A stretch of DNA of 64,000 bases, from positions 496,001 to 560,000 of the forward strand of contig NZ_JAVXZY010000001.1 of NCBI RefSeq assembly GCF_032337115.1. The letters run 5' to 3'. The notes beneath the pieces were generated by a model. It was not told where the DNA came from, made no database searches, and worked only from the letters and a program-made list of their open reading frames with translations. The DNA is from Roseateles_C aquae. GTDB lineage: Bacteria; Pseudomonadota; Gammaproteobacteria; Burkholderiales; Burkholderiaceae_C. The position numbers and the translations under genes were made by a program. Shown in pieces: positions 41,145-49,600 of this stretch (position 1 is its first letter; each line of letters opens with the position of its first letter).

Positions 41145-42989
41145 TCAGACCCTGCCTGCGTCGGCAGCGTCTGGTGTTTGGATCAGCTCGGCGGGGCACC
41201 AACCCCGCAGGCTGTTGAAAAAAGCCAGCGCCTGGGCAGCGCCCAGGTCGGCGATGGTCAGTCGCGCTTCATGCAAGCGGCCTTGCGCCAGCAGCTCCTC
41301 GCGCAGCACCCCGGGCAGCAGCCCGGCCTCGGTGCGCGGCGTCAGCCACCGGCCGTCAATCTGGAGTGCGATATTGCCGAAGCTGCACTCGGTCAGTTCC
41401 CCGTCCTCGTTCCACAGCAGCACATCGAAGGCAGTGCCGGGTTTGTTCTTGGCGAAGGCCTCGTAAAGCTCACGCCGCGTTGTCTTGTGTTGAATGAATT
41501 CCGCCGCCGCACCGCGGCAGGCGATCGGCATTGTCGCCAATTGCAGCAGCACCGGCAGCGCAGTGTCGCTCAAGGGCTGCACCTGGCTGTTGAACTCACC
41601 GCTGGCGGCCAGCGTAAGCCGCACCCGCCAGGCGCCCTGCGGGTGCGCCGCCTGCAGCACGGCCAGTGTCTCGCGCCAGCGGCTGTTGGACCAGCGCAGG
41701 CCGAAGTGCTGCGCCGTGCGCTGCATGCGCGCCTGATGGCCCGCCAGTCGCTGCCAGGCACCGTCCTGCAGGCGCAGCGTTTCCAGCGCCTCGATGGGCG
41801 CTTCGGCGCGCGACAGAAAGCGCGCCTTGGCACGCCATTCGGCAATCTCGGCCTCGGCCGCGGAATCCAGTGTGATTGCGCTGCCAATGCCACAACGCAA
41901 ACTCGCTGCCCCGGCCCCGCGTTCCACCGTCCGGATCGGCACATTGAAGGTGGCCAGCCCGCCGGGCTGCAAGAGGCCCAGCGCGCCGCAATACCAGCCG
42001 CGCGGATCTCGCTCCAGCTCGGCAATGATCTGCATTGCCCGGCGCTTGGGTGCGCCGGTCACCGAGCCGCAGGGGAACAGTGCGGCGAACACCTCAGCAA
42101 GGCTCACGCCGGCGCGCGTCACGGCGGTGACGGTCGAGGTCATCTGCCAGACCGTCGGCAGCGCATGCAGCTCGAACAAGCGCGGCACGCGCACCGAGCC
42201 CAGCGTCGCGACCCGGCTCATGTCGTTGCGCAGCAGGTCGACGATCATCAGGTTCTCGGCCCGCTCCTTCTCGCTGGTACGCAGATGCTGCTGCGCCGCC
42301 TCGTCCTCGACCCGATCCCGGCCTCGCGCCGCCGTGCCCTTCATCGGTTGGGCGGCCAGCAGCCAGGTGCGCGGACCTTCCGGCAACGGCCGCCAGTCAA
42401 AGAACAGCTCCGGCGACACGCTGGCCACGCCGGCATCGTGCTCGTCGCGCATGAAGAGCGAGAAGCCACCCGGCTGGCTGGCGTGCAGGGCCAGGAAGAT
42501 GCGCGCCAGATCCACCTCCACGGCCGCACTCTGCAGCCGCGTCGTCAAATTGACCTGGTAGCAGTCGCCGGCGCGTATCCATTCGCGTATCCGTTCAATC
42601 TGCGTGGCCTCATCGGCCTCGGCCTGCGTGTCGACCCAGGCCAGCGCACCGGTGCCGGCGGGCAAGCCCTCCTCGGGCCAGGATTCAGGTGCTGAGCGGT
42701 AGACGGCGAATTCAGCCAGCGGCGCGGCGGGCCGATGGTGGCTCAACGAATGATCCAGTGCGGCAGCCGCTTCATAGCGCAGGCCGCCCAGCACCCAAGC
42801 ACCCGCGCGCGCGGCGGCTTCGGCGGCAGCGATCACCGCTGGCAGCTGTTCAGGTCGTTCGGCCAGCAGGCGCTCGTCGGGCGGCGCGTACCAGGCGCCG
42901 CGCAGGCGCTCGCCGTCCTCGCGGGCCAAGGGATGGCGCGGAAAGTCAAACGCCGCCCACATGGCCTCTGGGCGGCGCGGCTCGTTCAT
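41145..42989 (-). CDS. pabB: Bifunctional aminodeoxychorismate synthase I / 4-amino-4-deoxychorismate lyase (PabB-PabC)
   Basis: A 614-residue fusion. Residues about 110-400 are the chorismate-binding PabB domain. It has GDCYQVNLTTR, AAQPMKGTAARG with the Lys of the ADC synthase class near residue 213, EKERAENLMIVDLLRND, and the FPCGSVTGAPKRRAM block. Residues about 405-614 are a fold-type IV PLP lyase, with a catalytic-Lys candidate in QHKTTRREL near residue 500 and ECSFGNIALQI. Together they make p-aminobenzoate for folate from aminodeoxychorismate chemistry; the glutaminase PabA is elsewhere. The fused form is known in Burkholderiales. The ATG at 42989 is preferred to a GTG two codons upstream. 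Confidence 0.93.
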   Translation of the reverse strand: MNEPRRPEAMWAAFDFPRHPLAREDGERLRGAWYAPPDERLLAERPEQLPAVIAAAEAAARAGAWVLGGLRYEAAAALDHSLSHHRPAAPLAEFAVYRSAPESWPEEGLPAGTGALAWVDTQAEADEATQIERIREWIRAGDCYQVNLTTRLQSAAVEVDLARIFLALHASQPGGFSLFMRDEHDAGVASVSPELFFDWRPLPEGPRTWLLAAQPMKGTAARGRDRVEDEAAQQHLRTSEKERAENLMIVDLLRNDMSRVATLGSVRVPRLFELHALPTVWQMTSTVTAVTRAGVSLAEVFAALFPCGSVTGAPKRRAMQIIAELERDPRGWYCGALGLLQPGGLATFNVPIRTVERGAGAASLRCGIGSAITLDSAAEAEIAEWRAKARFLSRAEAPIEALETLRLQDGAWQRLAGHQARMQRTAQHFGLRWSNSRWRETLAVLQAAHPQGAWRVRLTLAASGEFNSQVQPLSDTALPVLLQLATMPIACRGAAAEFIQHKTTRRELYEAFAKNKPGTAFDVLLWNEDGELTECSFGNIALQIDGRWLTPRTEAGLLPGVLREELLAQGRLHEARLTIADLGAAQALAFFNSLRGWCPAELIQTPDAADAGRV

Positions 42990-43028
42990 GACCACAGCGG
43001 GACAGGCCGAAAAAGCGAATCCAGGGAT

Positions 43029-43598
43029 TCAGAGGCTCAGGAAATGCTCGCGGTAATAGGCCAGTTCGTCGATGGACTCGTGGATGTCGGCCAGCGCGGT
43101 GTGCTTTTGCGCCTTCTTGAAACCATCGATGATGCCGGGCTTCCAGCGCCGCGCCAGTTCCTTCAATGTCGACACATCCAGGTTGCGGTAGTGGAAGAAA
43201 TCTTCCAGCTTGGGCATGTAGTTGGCCAGGAAGCGGCGATCCTGGCAGATGCTGTTACCGCACATCGGCGACTTGCCGGCGGGCACATACTGCTGCAGGA
43301 AGGCAATCGTCTGCGCCACCGCCTCATCCTCGCTGATGGTCGAGGCCTTGACGCGATCGATCAGGCCGCTCTTGCCATGGGTGCCCTTGTTCCAGGCGTC
43401 CATCTTGTCCAGCGTCTCATCGCTTTGGTGGATCGCGAACACCGGGCCTTCGACACGCGTGGTGAGCTGCGCGTCGGTGACGACCACCGCGATCTCGATG
43501 ATGCGGTCATGGTCCGGGTACAGGCCGGTCATTTCCAGATCGATCCAGATCAGGTTCTGGTCATTGATGGCCAACGGGGTGGCGGTGGTTTCCGTCAT
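43029..43598 (-). CDS. orn: Oligoribonuclease
   Basis: A 189-residue DEDDh 3'-5' exonuclease. The first acidic pair is WIDLEMTGL near residue 19. GNSICQDRRFL carries the second Asp, and HTALADIHESIDEL near the end carries the catalytic His and Asp. Orn degrades di- to penta-ribonucleotides, including pGpG from cyclic-di-GMP turnover, and is usually essential. Its length is that of the E. coli enzyme (181). It is divergent from the M48 protease gene, the usual arrangement in this order. Confidence 0.97.
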   Translation of the reverse strand: MTETTATPLAINDQNLIWIDLEMTGLYPDHDRIIEIAVVVTDAQLTTRVEGPVFAIHQSDETLDKMDAWNKGTHGKSGLIDRVKASTISEDEAVAQTIAFLQQYVPAGKSPMCGNSICQDRRFLANYMPKLEDFFHYRNLDVSTLKELARRWKPGIIDGFKKAQKHTALADIHESIDELAYYREHFLSL

Positions 43599-43746
43599 GA
43601 TGGAGGGCGTCCTGTCAGGGCTTTGATGTTCGGGTCAGCGCCGGATTGTCGCAGGCCTACACTTGCGTTCCATGCAAGCCCCCTGCTTGGCGCGGCGATT
43701 ACCGCGCTGCAGCCGGGGCCCAAGCGACCTTCCAAGCCTTTCGCCC

Positions 43747-45027
43747 ATGCCCCTGCCCTTCACCGTATCACCCCATGTGCTCAGCCTGGCCTTCGCTGCG
43801 GCCCTGCTGCTCTCGATGGGCATCAAGCTCTGGCTGTCGACCCGTCAAGTGCGCCATGTGATGCAGCACCGCGACGCCGTGCCGGCCGCCTTTGCCGCCA
43901 CCGTGCCGCTGGCCGCCCACCAGAAGGCTGCCGACTACACCGTGGCCCGCGCCCGCTTCGGCCTGCTGAATCTGGCCTTCGGCAGCCTGGTGCTGGTGGC
44001 CTGGACGCTGCTGGGCGGCCTGGATGCCTTGAACGGCTGGCTGCAGGATGCGCTCTACCCGCGCTTTGGCGCGATGGCCTACCAGCTCGGCCTGCTGACG
44101 GCCTTCAGCCTGATCGGCGCCCTGCTCGATCTGCCCTGGGAGCTGTACAGCACCTTCAAGCTGGAGCAGCGCTTTGGCTTCAATCGCACGACGCTGGCGC
44201 TCTACATTGCCGACACGCTCAAGGGTGCCCTGGTTGGTGCGCTGATCGGCCTGCCGATTGCGGCGCTGATCCTCTGGCTGATGGGGGCCGCCGGCGCGCT
44301 GTGGTGGCTGTGGGCCTGGGGTGCCTGGATGGGCTTCAATCTGCTCATCATGGTGCTGTACCCGACGGTGATTGCGCCGCTGTTCAACAAGTTCGAGCCG
44401 CTGGCCGACGCCACGCTGCGCCAACGCGTCGAGGCGCTGATGGCGCGCTGCGGCTTTGCCGCTCGCGGCCTCTTCGTGATGGACGGCAGCCGCCGCTCGG
44501 CCCATGGCAATGCCTATTTCACCGGCATCGGAGCGGCCAAGCGCGTGGTCTTTTTCGACACCTTGCTGGCCCGGCTCAACCCCGGTGAGGTCGAGGCAGT
44601 GTTGGCCCATGAGCTCGGCCATTTCAAGCACAAGCATGTGCTGAAGCGGATGATCAGCCTGTTTGCGCTGAGCCTGGCCGGCTTTGCGCTGCTGGGCTGG
44701 CTGTCGCGCCAGACCGGCTTCTACCTGGCTTTCAGCGTGCAGCCGAATATGGCCGCACCGAACGATGCGCTGGCCCTGCTGCTCTTCATGCTGGTGCTGC
44801 CGGTGTTCGGATTCTTCTTCACGCCGCTGTCGGCCCAGATCTCGCGCAAGCATGAGTTCCAGGCCGATGCCTATGCCTGCGCACAGTCCAGCGGCAGCGA
44901 CCTCGCCGCCGCCCTGCTCAAGCTGCATGAGGACAATGCCGGCACGCTGACCCCCGATCCGGTCTACGCCCGCTTCTACTATTCCCATCCGCCTGCCAGC
45001 GAACGCCTCGCGGCCATACTCAAATGA
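43747..45027 (+). CDS. M48 family membrane metallopeptidase (Ste24/CAAX protease type)
   Basis: A 426-residue integral membrane protease with about six to seven hydrophobic helices. The zinc site is HELGHFKHKHV near residue 289, the third ligand Glu is in KHEFQADAYA near residue 370, and RRSAHGNAYFTG is the conserved pre-catalytic block. It is probably involved in membrane protein quality control. The ATG at 43747 gives the family start. An in-frame ATG at 43672 preceded by TACACT eight bases upstream may mark the transcription start or a longer form. It is first in a three-gene operon with ATGA overlaps. Confidence 0.92.
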   Translation: MPLPFTVSPHVLSLAFAAALLLSMGIKLWLSTRQVRHVMQHRDAVPAAFAATVPLAAHQKAADYTVARARFGLLNLAFGSLVLVAWTLLGGLDALNGWLQDALYPRFGAMAYQLGLLTAFSLIGALLDLPWELYSTFKLEQRFGFNRTTLALYIADTLKGALVGALIGLPIAALILWLMGAAGALWWLWAWGAWMGFNLLIMVLYPTVIAPLFNKFEPLADATLRQRVEALMARCGFAARGLFVMDGSRRSAHGNAYFTGIGAAKRVVFFDTLLARLNPGEVEAVLAHELGHFKHKHVLKRMISLFALSLAGFALLGWLSRQTGFYLAFSVQPNMAAPNDALALLLFMLVLPVFGFFFTPLSAQISRKHEFQADAYACAQSSGSDLAAALLKLHEDNAGTLTPDPVYARFYYSHPPASERLAAILK

Positions 45028-45356
45028 ACCTGCTGCTCGCGCAATGCACCCCACAGAACCAGGCCCTGAGCGGCGATGAGCTGAACAACTGGCTGGCCCA
45101 GGTGCCAGGCTGGTTGCCCGATCCCGAGGCCAAGCTGATCGGCCGGCGCTTCGAGTTCGACAACTTCTACCAGGTGATGGCCTTCGTCAACGCCGTGGCC
45201 GAGATCGCCCATGCGCAGGACCACCATCCCGAGATGATGGTGAGCTATGCGGTCTGCACGGTCAGCTTCAGCACGCACAGCGCGCAAGGCCTGAGCGCCA
45301 ACGACTTCATCTGTGCCGCGCAGGTCAGCGCGCTGCCGGAGGCCAGCGCCGCATGA
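45024..45356 (+). CDS. phhB: 4a-hydroxytetrahydrobiopterin (pterin-4a-carbinolamine) dehydratase
   Basis: A 110-residue protein. The active-site block is RRFEFDNFYQVMAFVNAVAEIAHAQDHHPEMMVSYAVCTVSFSTH, with the His-His-Pro and the following His of the dehydratase. It recycles carbinolamine pterin for phenylalanine hydroxylase, or serves as a pterin/Moco-related protein. No phenylalanine hydroxylase gene is nearby. The ATG overlaps the M48 stop, and its own end overlaps the rsgA ATG. Confidence 0.93.
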   Translation: MNLLLAQCTPQNQALSGDELNNWLAQVPGWLPDPEAKLIGRRFEFDNFYQVMAFVNAVAEIAHAQDHHPEMMVSYAVCTVSFSTHSAQGLSANDFICAAQVSALPEASAA

Positions 45357-46264
45357 CGGCCAAGCACGCGAATCTGGATCTTGGCCTGGTCGTGCGCGGC
45401 CATGGCCGGCACTACATCGTGGAGGACAGCGACGGCCGCCGCCGCGTCTGCCATCCGCGCGGCAAGAAAAGCGATTGCGTGGTTGGCGATCAGGTGCGCT
45501 GGGCCGAGGTCAGCGCCGACGAGGGCGTGATCGAGGCGGTCGAGCCGCGTCGCAATCTGCTGTTCCGCCAGGACGAATGGAAGACCAAGAGCTTTGCCGC
45601 CAATCTGGATCAGCTCTTGATCCTGGTCGCCGTCGAGCCGGTGTTTTCCGAGTCGCAGCTGTGTCGCGCCCTGATCGCCGCCGAAAGCGCCGGCATCGCC
45701 GCCACCATCGCGCTGAACAAGACCGATCTGCCTGGCGCCGACGCCGCCCGCGCGCGGCTGCAGCCCTATCGCGATATGGGTCTGACGGTGATGGAACTTG
45801 CCCTGAAGGCCGACCCCGTCGCCTCCCGCGCCCGCCTCGCACCCTGGTTGCAGGGCAAGCGCAGCTTTGTGCTGGGTCCCAGCGGCACCGGCAAGAGCAC
45901 GCTGATCAATCTGCTGATTCCGGATGCGCAGGCCCAGGTCGGCGACATCTCACAGGCGCTGAACTCCGGCCGCCACACAACGACGACGACGCAGTGGTAC
46001 TGGATGGATGCCGATCGAGAGAGCGCGCTGATCGATTCGCCAGGCTTTCAGGAATTCGGGCTGAAGCAGATCGAGCCCGCGCAGCTGCCGCTGCTGATGC
46101 CCGATCTGCGCGCCCACGCGGGTGACTGCCGCTTCTACAACTGTACCCATCAGCACGAGCCGGGCTGTGGCGTGCGGGCGGCGCTGGAGGCGGGGCAGAT
46201 CAGCGCCTCGCGCTACCGCATCTATGGCGAGATCCTGCAGGAGCTCAGCAGCAAGCGCTGGTAG
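45353..46264 (+). CDS. rsgA: Ribosome small subunit-dependent GTPase A
   Basis: A 303-residue circularly permuted GTPase. An N-terminal OB-fold (RGHGRHYIVEDSDGRRRVCHPRGKK) is followed by the G4 motif NKTD near residue 122. G1 GPSGTGKST follows near residue 175, then TTTTQWYWMD and G3 DSPGFQEFG near residue 227. The zinc site C..YNCTHQHEPGC is near residues 258-272. It checks late 30S subunit maturation by GTP hydrolysis. It is last in the operon; after its stop a short CCGCC/GGCGG hairpin is present without a T-run. Confidence 0.97.
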   Translation: MTAKHANLDLGLVVRGHGRHYIVEDSDGRRRVCHPRGKKSDCVVGDQVRWAEVSADEGVIEAVEPRRNLLFRQDEWKTKSFAANLDQLLILVAVEPVFSESQLCRALIAAESAGIAATIALNKTDLPGADAARARLQPYRDMGLTVMELALKADPVASRARLAPWLQGKRSFVLGPSGTGKSTLINLLIPDAQAQVGDISQALNSGRHTTTTTQWYWMDADRESALIDSPGFQEFGLKQIEPAQLPLLMPDLRAHAGDCRFYNCTHQHEPGCGVRAALEAGQISASRYRIYGEILQELSSKRW

Positions 46265-46292
46265 CCGCGACCGCCTCAGCAGTTTTGGCGGC

Positions 46293-46586
46293 CTACTTCA
46301 GCTGCGGGCTCGGCGCACGCACCTCGCGCACTTCGACATCGACGATGTCGTCGCTGCCTGTCGCCTGAGACGCGCCGGGCCGCGAAGGTCGGAAGGCGCC
46401 GGCACGGAACTGCCGTGCGCGGGCAAAGCCCGACAGATCGACCACCGGACGGCGACCGCGGATCAGGCTCCACAGCACAAAGCCCAGCAGGCTGAGCAGG
46501 GCCACGCTCATCAGCAAGAGCACGAAAAACACCGTCGCCAGCGCAAACACCAGGCGCAGCACGGTGGAAATCAGGGCAGAGATCAA
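46293..46586 (-). CDS. Small membrane protein, unknown
   Basis: A 97-residue protein with a TTG start at 46586, decided by AAGGAAA seven bases upstream; an in-frame TTG at 46634 has no ribosome site. The first 40 residues are one or two hydrophobic helices (VLRLVFALATVFFVLLLMSVALLSLLGFVLWSLI). They are followed by RGRR and a polar tail that ends DIVDVEVREVR. It is probably a single-pass or hairpin inner-membrane protein with a cytosolic tail. I recognise no family. It lies downstream of the SDR gene on the same strand. Confidence 0.6.
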   Translation of the reverse strand: MISALISTVLRLVFALATVFFVLLLMSVALLSLLGFVLWSLIRGRRPVVDLSGFARARQFRAGAFRPSRPGASQATGSDDIVDVEVREVRAPSPQLK

Positions 46587-46620
46587 GACGCTTTCCTTTC
46601 TCGCCGAGCCGATGGCAGGC

Positions 46621-47382
46621 TCAGCCTCGTCCAATATAGGGCATCTGATTGGCCATCAGCGTGATGAATGGCACATTGACCGACAGCGGCAGGCCGGCCA
46701 GGTGACGCACAGCTTCAGCCACATGGGCCACATCCATCGTCGCTTCGGCGGCGATGCTGCCATTGGCCTGGGGCACACCGCGCGTCATCGGCGCGGCCAT
46801 CTCGGTCAGCGCATTGCCGATGTCGATCTGGCCACAGCAGATGTCAAAGGCGCGGCCGTCGAGCGACAGCGCCTTGGTCAGGCCGGTGATGGCATGCTTG
46901 GTCGCCGTGTAGGGCGCCGAATTCGGCCGCGGCACATGGGCCGAGATGGAACCGTTGTTGATGATGCGGCCGCCGCGCGGGCTCTGCGCCTTCATCAGCG
47001 CAAAAGCGGCCTGCGCGCAGTAAAAGGCGCCGTTCAGATTGACGTTGACGACGGCCTGCCATTGCACCGCCGTCAACTGCTCCACCGGCACCGCCGGCGC
47101 GCCGATGCCGGCGTTGTTGAACAGCAGATCAAGCCGGCCGAAGTATTGCTGCACCTGGGCGAAGGCAGCCTGCACGGCCTCCGGGTCGGCGACGTCAGTT
47201 GGCAACAACAGGGCTGAATCGGGCGCGGCGGCGCCTGCGCTTTCGCGCAGCACCGCCTCACGGCGACCGATCAGCGCCACGCGCCAGCCGTCGGCCAGCA
47301 GGGTCTGGGCCACGGCACGGCCTATGCCACTGCCCGCGCCGGTGACCACGGCCACCTTGCCGTTATTCATCTGTGCCTGCAT
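46621..47382 (-). CDS. SDR family NAD(P)-dependent oxidoreductase
   Basis: A 253-residue classical short-chain dehydrogenase. The cofactor loop is VVTGAGSGIGRA near residue 10, NNAG near residue 86, catalytic Ser in NNGSISAH, and YTATK near residue 158. IGRRE after the second strand suggests NADP preference. The substrate is an unknown alcohol or ketone. The start at 47382 is chosen for GGAAGGTGA directly upstream; an ATG 12 bases later is possible. The ribosome site abuts a 9-bp hairpin. Confidence 0.9.
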   Translation of the reverse strand: MQAQMNNGKVAVVTGAGSGIGRAVAQTLLADGWRVALIGRREAVLRESAGAAAPDSALLLPTDVADPEAVQAAFAQVQQYFGRLDLLFNNAGIGAPAVPVEQLTAVQWQAVVNVNLNGAFYCAQAAFALMKAQSPRGGRIINNGSISAHVPRPNSAPYTATKHAITGLTKALSLDGRAFDICCGQIDIGNALTEMAAPMTRGVPQANGSIAAEATMDVAHVAEAVRHLAGLPLSVNVPFITLMANQMPYIGRG

Positions 47383-47392
47383 CCGTTCACCT

Positions 47393-47415
47393 TCCATGCC
47401 TGTGTGAGGCATGGA
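47393..47415 (-). promoter_or_regulatory. Hairpin touching the ribosome site of the SDR gene
   Basis: TCCATGCCT and AGGCATGGA form a perfect 9-bp stem around a five-base loop. On the minus strand the 3' arm supplies the first bases of the GGAAGGTGA ribosome site. There is no T-run, so it is not a terminator. It could modulate SDR translation or be the end of a processed mRNA. Confidence 0.45.
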
Positions 47416-47454
47416 TGATAGGGAAGGAAGGTGGAACAACGCGCAGTGCCTTGC

Positions 47455-47745
47455 TCAGGGCTGAGCCAAGGAGCGCACACCCAGTCCCGACTTGACAGCG
47501 TTCTGCGCCAATGCGCCCGTTTGACGCTGTGCAGTGACGACCACCACGGGCAGGCGTTCAAGCACCTTGGCCTGGCTGTGACCGGTCACCGTCACGGCCG
47601 GCAGGCGTTCGATACGTGCAGAGGCCTCAGCAGCCCGCGCTTGCAAGCCGATCAGGCTGCCTGCGGCCATGCCGGCGATCACGCCCAGCGCCAGGCCAAC
47701 ACGCTTCAGTCGGGCAAAACGGTCATAGCAGTAAACGGTATTCAT
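47455..47745 (-). CDS. Small exported protein with two TonB-box-like segments
   Basis: A 96-residue protein starting at 47745 after GAGGAG. Residues about 17-40 are a hydrophobic signal or anchor (VGLALGVIAGMAAGSLIGLQARAAEA). The rest contains an internal duplication: IERLPAVTVTGHSQ and LERLPVVVVTAQRQ, spaced by about ten residues. Each resembles the TonB box and its surroundings (xVTVTGxx, xVVVTAxx) at the N-terminus of TonB-dependent receptors, but no barrel follows. I recall similar tiny proteins in related genera; the function is unknown. Confidence 0.6.
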   Translation of the reverse strand: MNTVYCYDRFARLKRVGLALGVIAGMAAGSLIGLQARAAEASARIERLPAVTVTGHSQAKVLERLPVVVVTAQRQTGALAQNAVKSGLGVRSLAQP

Positions 47746-47914
47746 CTCTCGCTCCTCGCAGGTGCCGGGCGCCTTGAAAATCAGCCGCGACCCGTGGCAT
47801 GGAACGCATGGTGCCGAGCGCCGCACAGGCGGGCCAGCGCGATGCGATCAGGGCGCAGTGCCGGGCGATGAAATGCGGCTGGCGCAGATGAACGGGTTTA
47901 CCCTAGGTTTCGTT

Positions 47915-48979
47915 TCAACCCAGACAGACGCCCAGATCGCGGGCGGCGAGCATCAATTCATGGTCCTGGGGGACGAGCCGATTGCGCCCGGCCACATCGG
48001 CCAGGCCGACATCAACACATCGATCACCCTGCAACGCCACCATGCGGCCGAACTGCTTGCGCATCACCAAGCTGGCGGCCGCGACCCCAAAACGGGTCGC
48101 CAGCACACGATCAAAGGCGGTGGGCGAACCGCCGCGCTGCACATGCCCCAGCAAGGTATGGCGCACCTCCACCTCTGCACCCAGCTGGCCTTCCAGTTGG
48201 CGCAGCAGCAGTTGCGACACGCCCCCCAGGCGCAGAGGGTCAGGACTTGCCTCGATGTGCTGCTGCACCGTCAATTCGGCGCCAATCGCATGGGCCCCCT
48301 CGGCCAAGCAGATCAGCGCATAACCCTGCTCGGCCAGGCGCCGCCGACAGAAGGCTGCCAAGGTCTCGGGCTGGTAGGGATGCTCAGGCAGCAGAATGGC
48401 ATCGGCGCCCCCTGCCAATCCCCCTTCGAGTGCGATCCAGCCGGCATAGCGGCCCATGGTCTCGACAATCATCACGCGGCCATGGCTGCGTGCCGTTGTC
48501 TCCAGCCGCCCCAAGGCCTCGGACACGACAGCCACGGCCGAGTCAAAGCCAAAGCTGCGCTCGTTGCAGGCCAGATCGTTGTCAATCGTCTTGGGCACAC
48601 CGATCACCGGCACGCCCAGCCGGGCGAATCGCTCAGCGATGGTCATCGTGCCGTCGCCGCCAATGGCCACCAAGGCGTCGATGCTGTGCCGCCCCAAAAA
48701 GTCCAGCGCCCGGCCGGAACAATCGCTGCCGCCCGCGCCAAAGTAGTGGAAGGGGTCGGCGCGATTGTGTGTGCCCAGCACCGTACCGCCCTCGGCCACC
48801 AGACCACGGACCGTCTGCGCGTCCAGCGGCCGGCATTTGTCCTCCAGCAGCCCGAGAAAGCCGCGCTCTATGCCGGTCACCCGCGCCCCGCAGCCTTCAA
48901 TCAGGGCCAGGGTGACGGCGCGGATCACCGCGTTCAATCCGGGGCAATCGCCACCGCCGGTCAAGATGCCGATATGCAT
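47915..48979 (-). CDS. pfkA: 6-phosphofructokinase, G104/K124 type
   Basis: A 354-residue phosphofructokinase. GILTGGGDCPGLNAVIRA is the nucleotide-site start. AIGGDGTMT carries the Asp103-Gly104 equivalent, and PKTIDNDL carries Lys at the E. coli 124 position and the catalytic Asp127. MGRYAGWIAL and ETLGHVQRGG-like LGHVQRGGSPTAFDR follow. Gly104 predicts ATP use, while Lys124 is typical of PPi enzymes; the combination occurs in a separate clade including actinomycete ATP enzymes. It phosphorylates fructose 6-phosphate in glycolysis. The ATG at 48979 has GAGAGAGG upstream; an in-frame ATG nine codons earlier is possible. Confidence 0.88.
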   Translation of the reverse strand: MHIGILTGGGDCPGLNAVIRAVTLALIEGCGARVTGIERGFLGLLEDKCRPLDAQTVRGLVAEGGTVLGTHNRADPFHYFGAGGSDCSGRALDFLGRHSIDALVAIGGDGTMTIAERFARLGVPVIGVPKTIDNDLACNERSFGFDSAVAVVSEALGRLETTARSHGRVMIVETMGRYAGWIALEGGLAGGADAILLPEHPYQPETLAAFCRRRLAEQGYALICLAEGAHAIGAELTVQQHIEASPDPLRLGGVSQLLLRQLEGQLGAEVEVRHTLLGHVQRGGSPTAFDRVLATRFGVAAASLVMRKQFGRMVALQGDRCVDVGLADVAGRNRLVPQDHELMLAARDLGVCLG

Positions 48980-49132
48980 AGCTGCCTCTCTCGTCTCGTC
49001 TGACATTCAAGCTGATGCTGCAGAACTGTAGCGGTGATGCTGCGGCCATGGGCACCGGAGTCGCGCTGCAAATCCTTACGATTTGCGCGCCGTCAGGCTC
49101 GGCGATACTGACGCCCAGCGTCAGCGCCATCT

Positions 49133-49588
49133 TTGCCGCTGCACGACATCTTGGCTCCCCGTACAGGCTTTCGCATCTTGCTTGATTCCGCTACCGATCT
49201 CGACGCCGTGCCCGGTGACTGCCGGCTGCTTTACATCGAAGACAACCCGATCAATACCTTGGTGGTGCAAGAGCTGGTCTCACGCCGGCCAGCCCTGCAT
49301 CTGGTTTGTGAGGAAGATGGCCAGACCGGCCTGACACGCGCCCGGCAATGGCGCCCCTCGCTGATTCTGCTGGACATGCAGCTGCCCGATATGGACGGTT
49401 ACCAGGTGATGCAGCGGCTGCGCCAGGCACCGGAGACGGCAGAGATTCGCTGCATTGCGCTGTCGGCCAACGCGATGCCGGAAGATATGAAGCGGGCCCG
49501 CCAGGCCGGCTTCGCCGACTACTGGACCAAGCCGATTGACTTTGCCGCCTTTCTTGCCGGCCTGGATCAACACTTCGGCACGCGCTGA
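49133..49588 (+). CDS. Stand-alone response regulator receiver domain
   Basis: Up to 151 residues. LLYIEDNPINTLVVQEL is the acidic pocket, ILLDMQLPDMDGYQVM carries the phospho-accepting Asp, IALSANAMPEDMKRA the Thr/Ser position, and YWTKPIDF the conserved Lys. There is no output domain. The sequence is most like the C-terminal receiver of hybrid histidine kinases. It may therefore be a former kinase tail that became a single-domain regulator. The start is unclear: the longest frame opens with a TTG, and GTG at 49208 directly before the domain is equally possible. Confidence 0.7.
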   Translation: MPLHDILAPRTGFRILLDSATDLDAVPGDCRLLYIEDNPINTLVVQELVSRRPALHLVCEEDGQTGLTRARQWRPSLILLDMQLPDMDGYQVMQRLRQAPETAEIRCIALSANAMPEDMKRARQAGFADYWTKPIDFAAFLAGLDQHFGTR

Positions 49589-49600
49589 CAAGCCAGGCAA

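Noticed and set aside
47393..47415. The 9-bp hairpin before the SDR gene as a terminator of the small exported protein gene.
   Set aside because: There is no T-run on either strand, and the 3' arm runs directly into a ribosome site.
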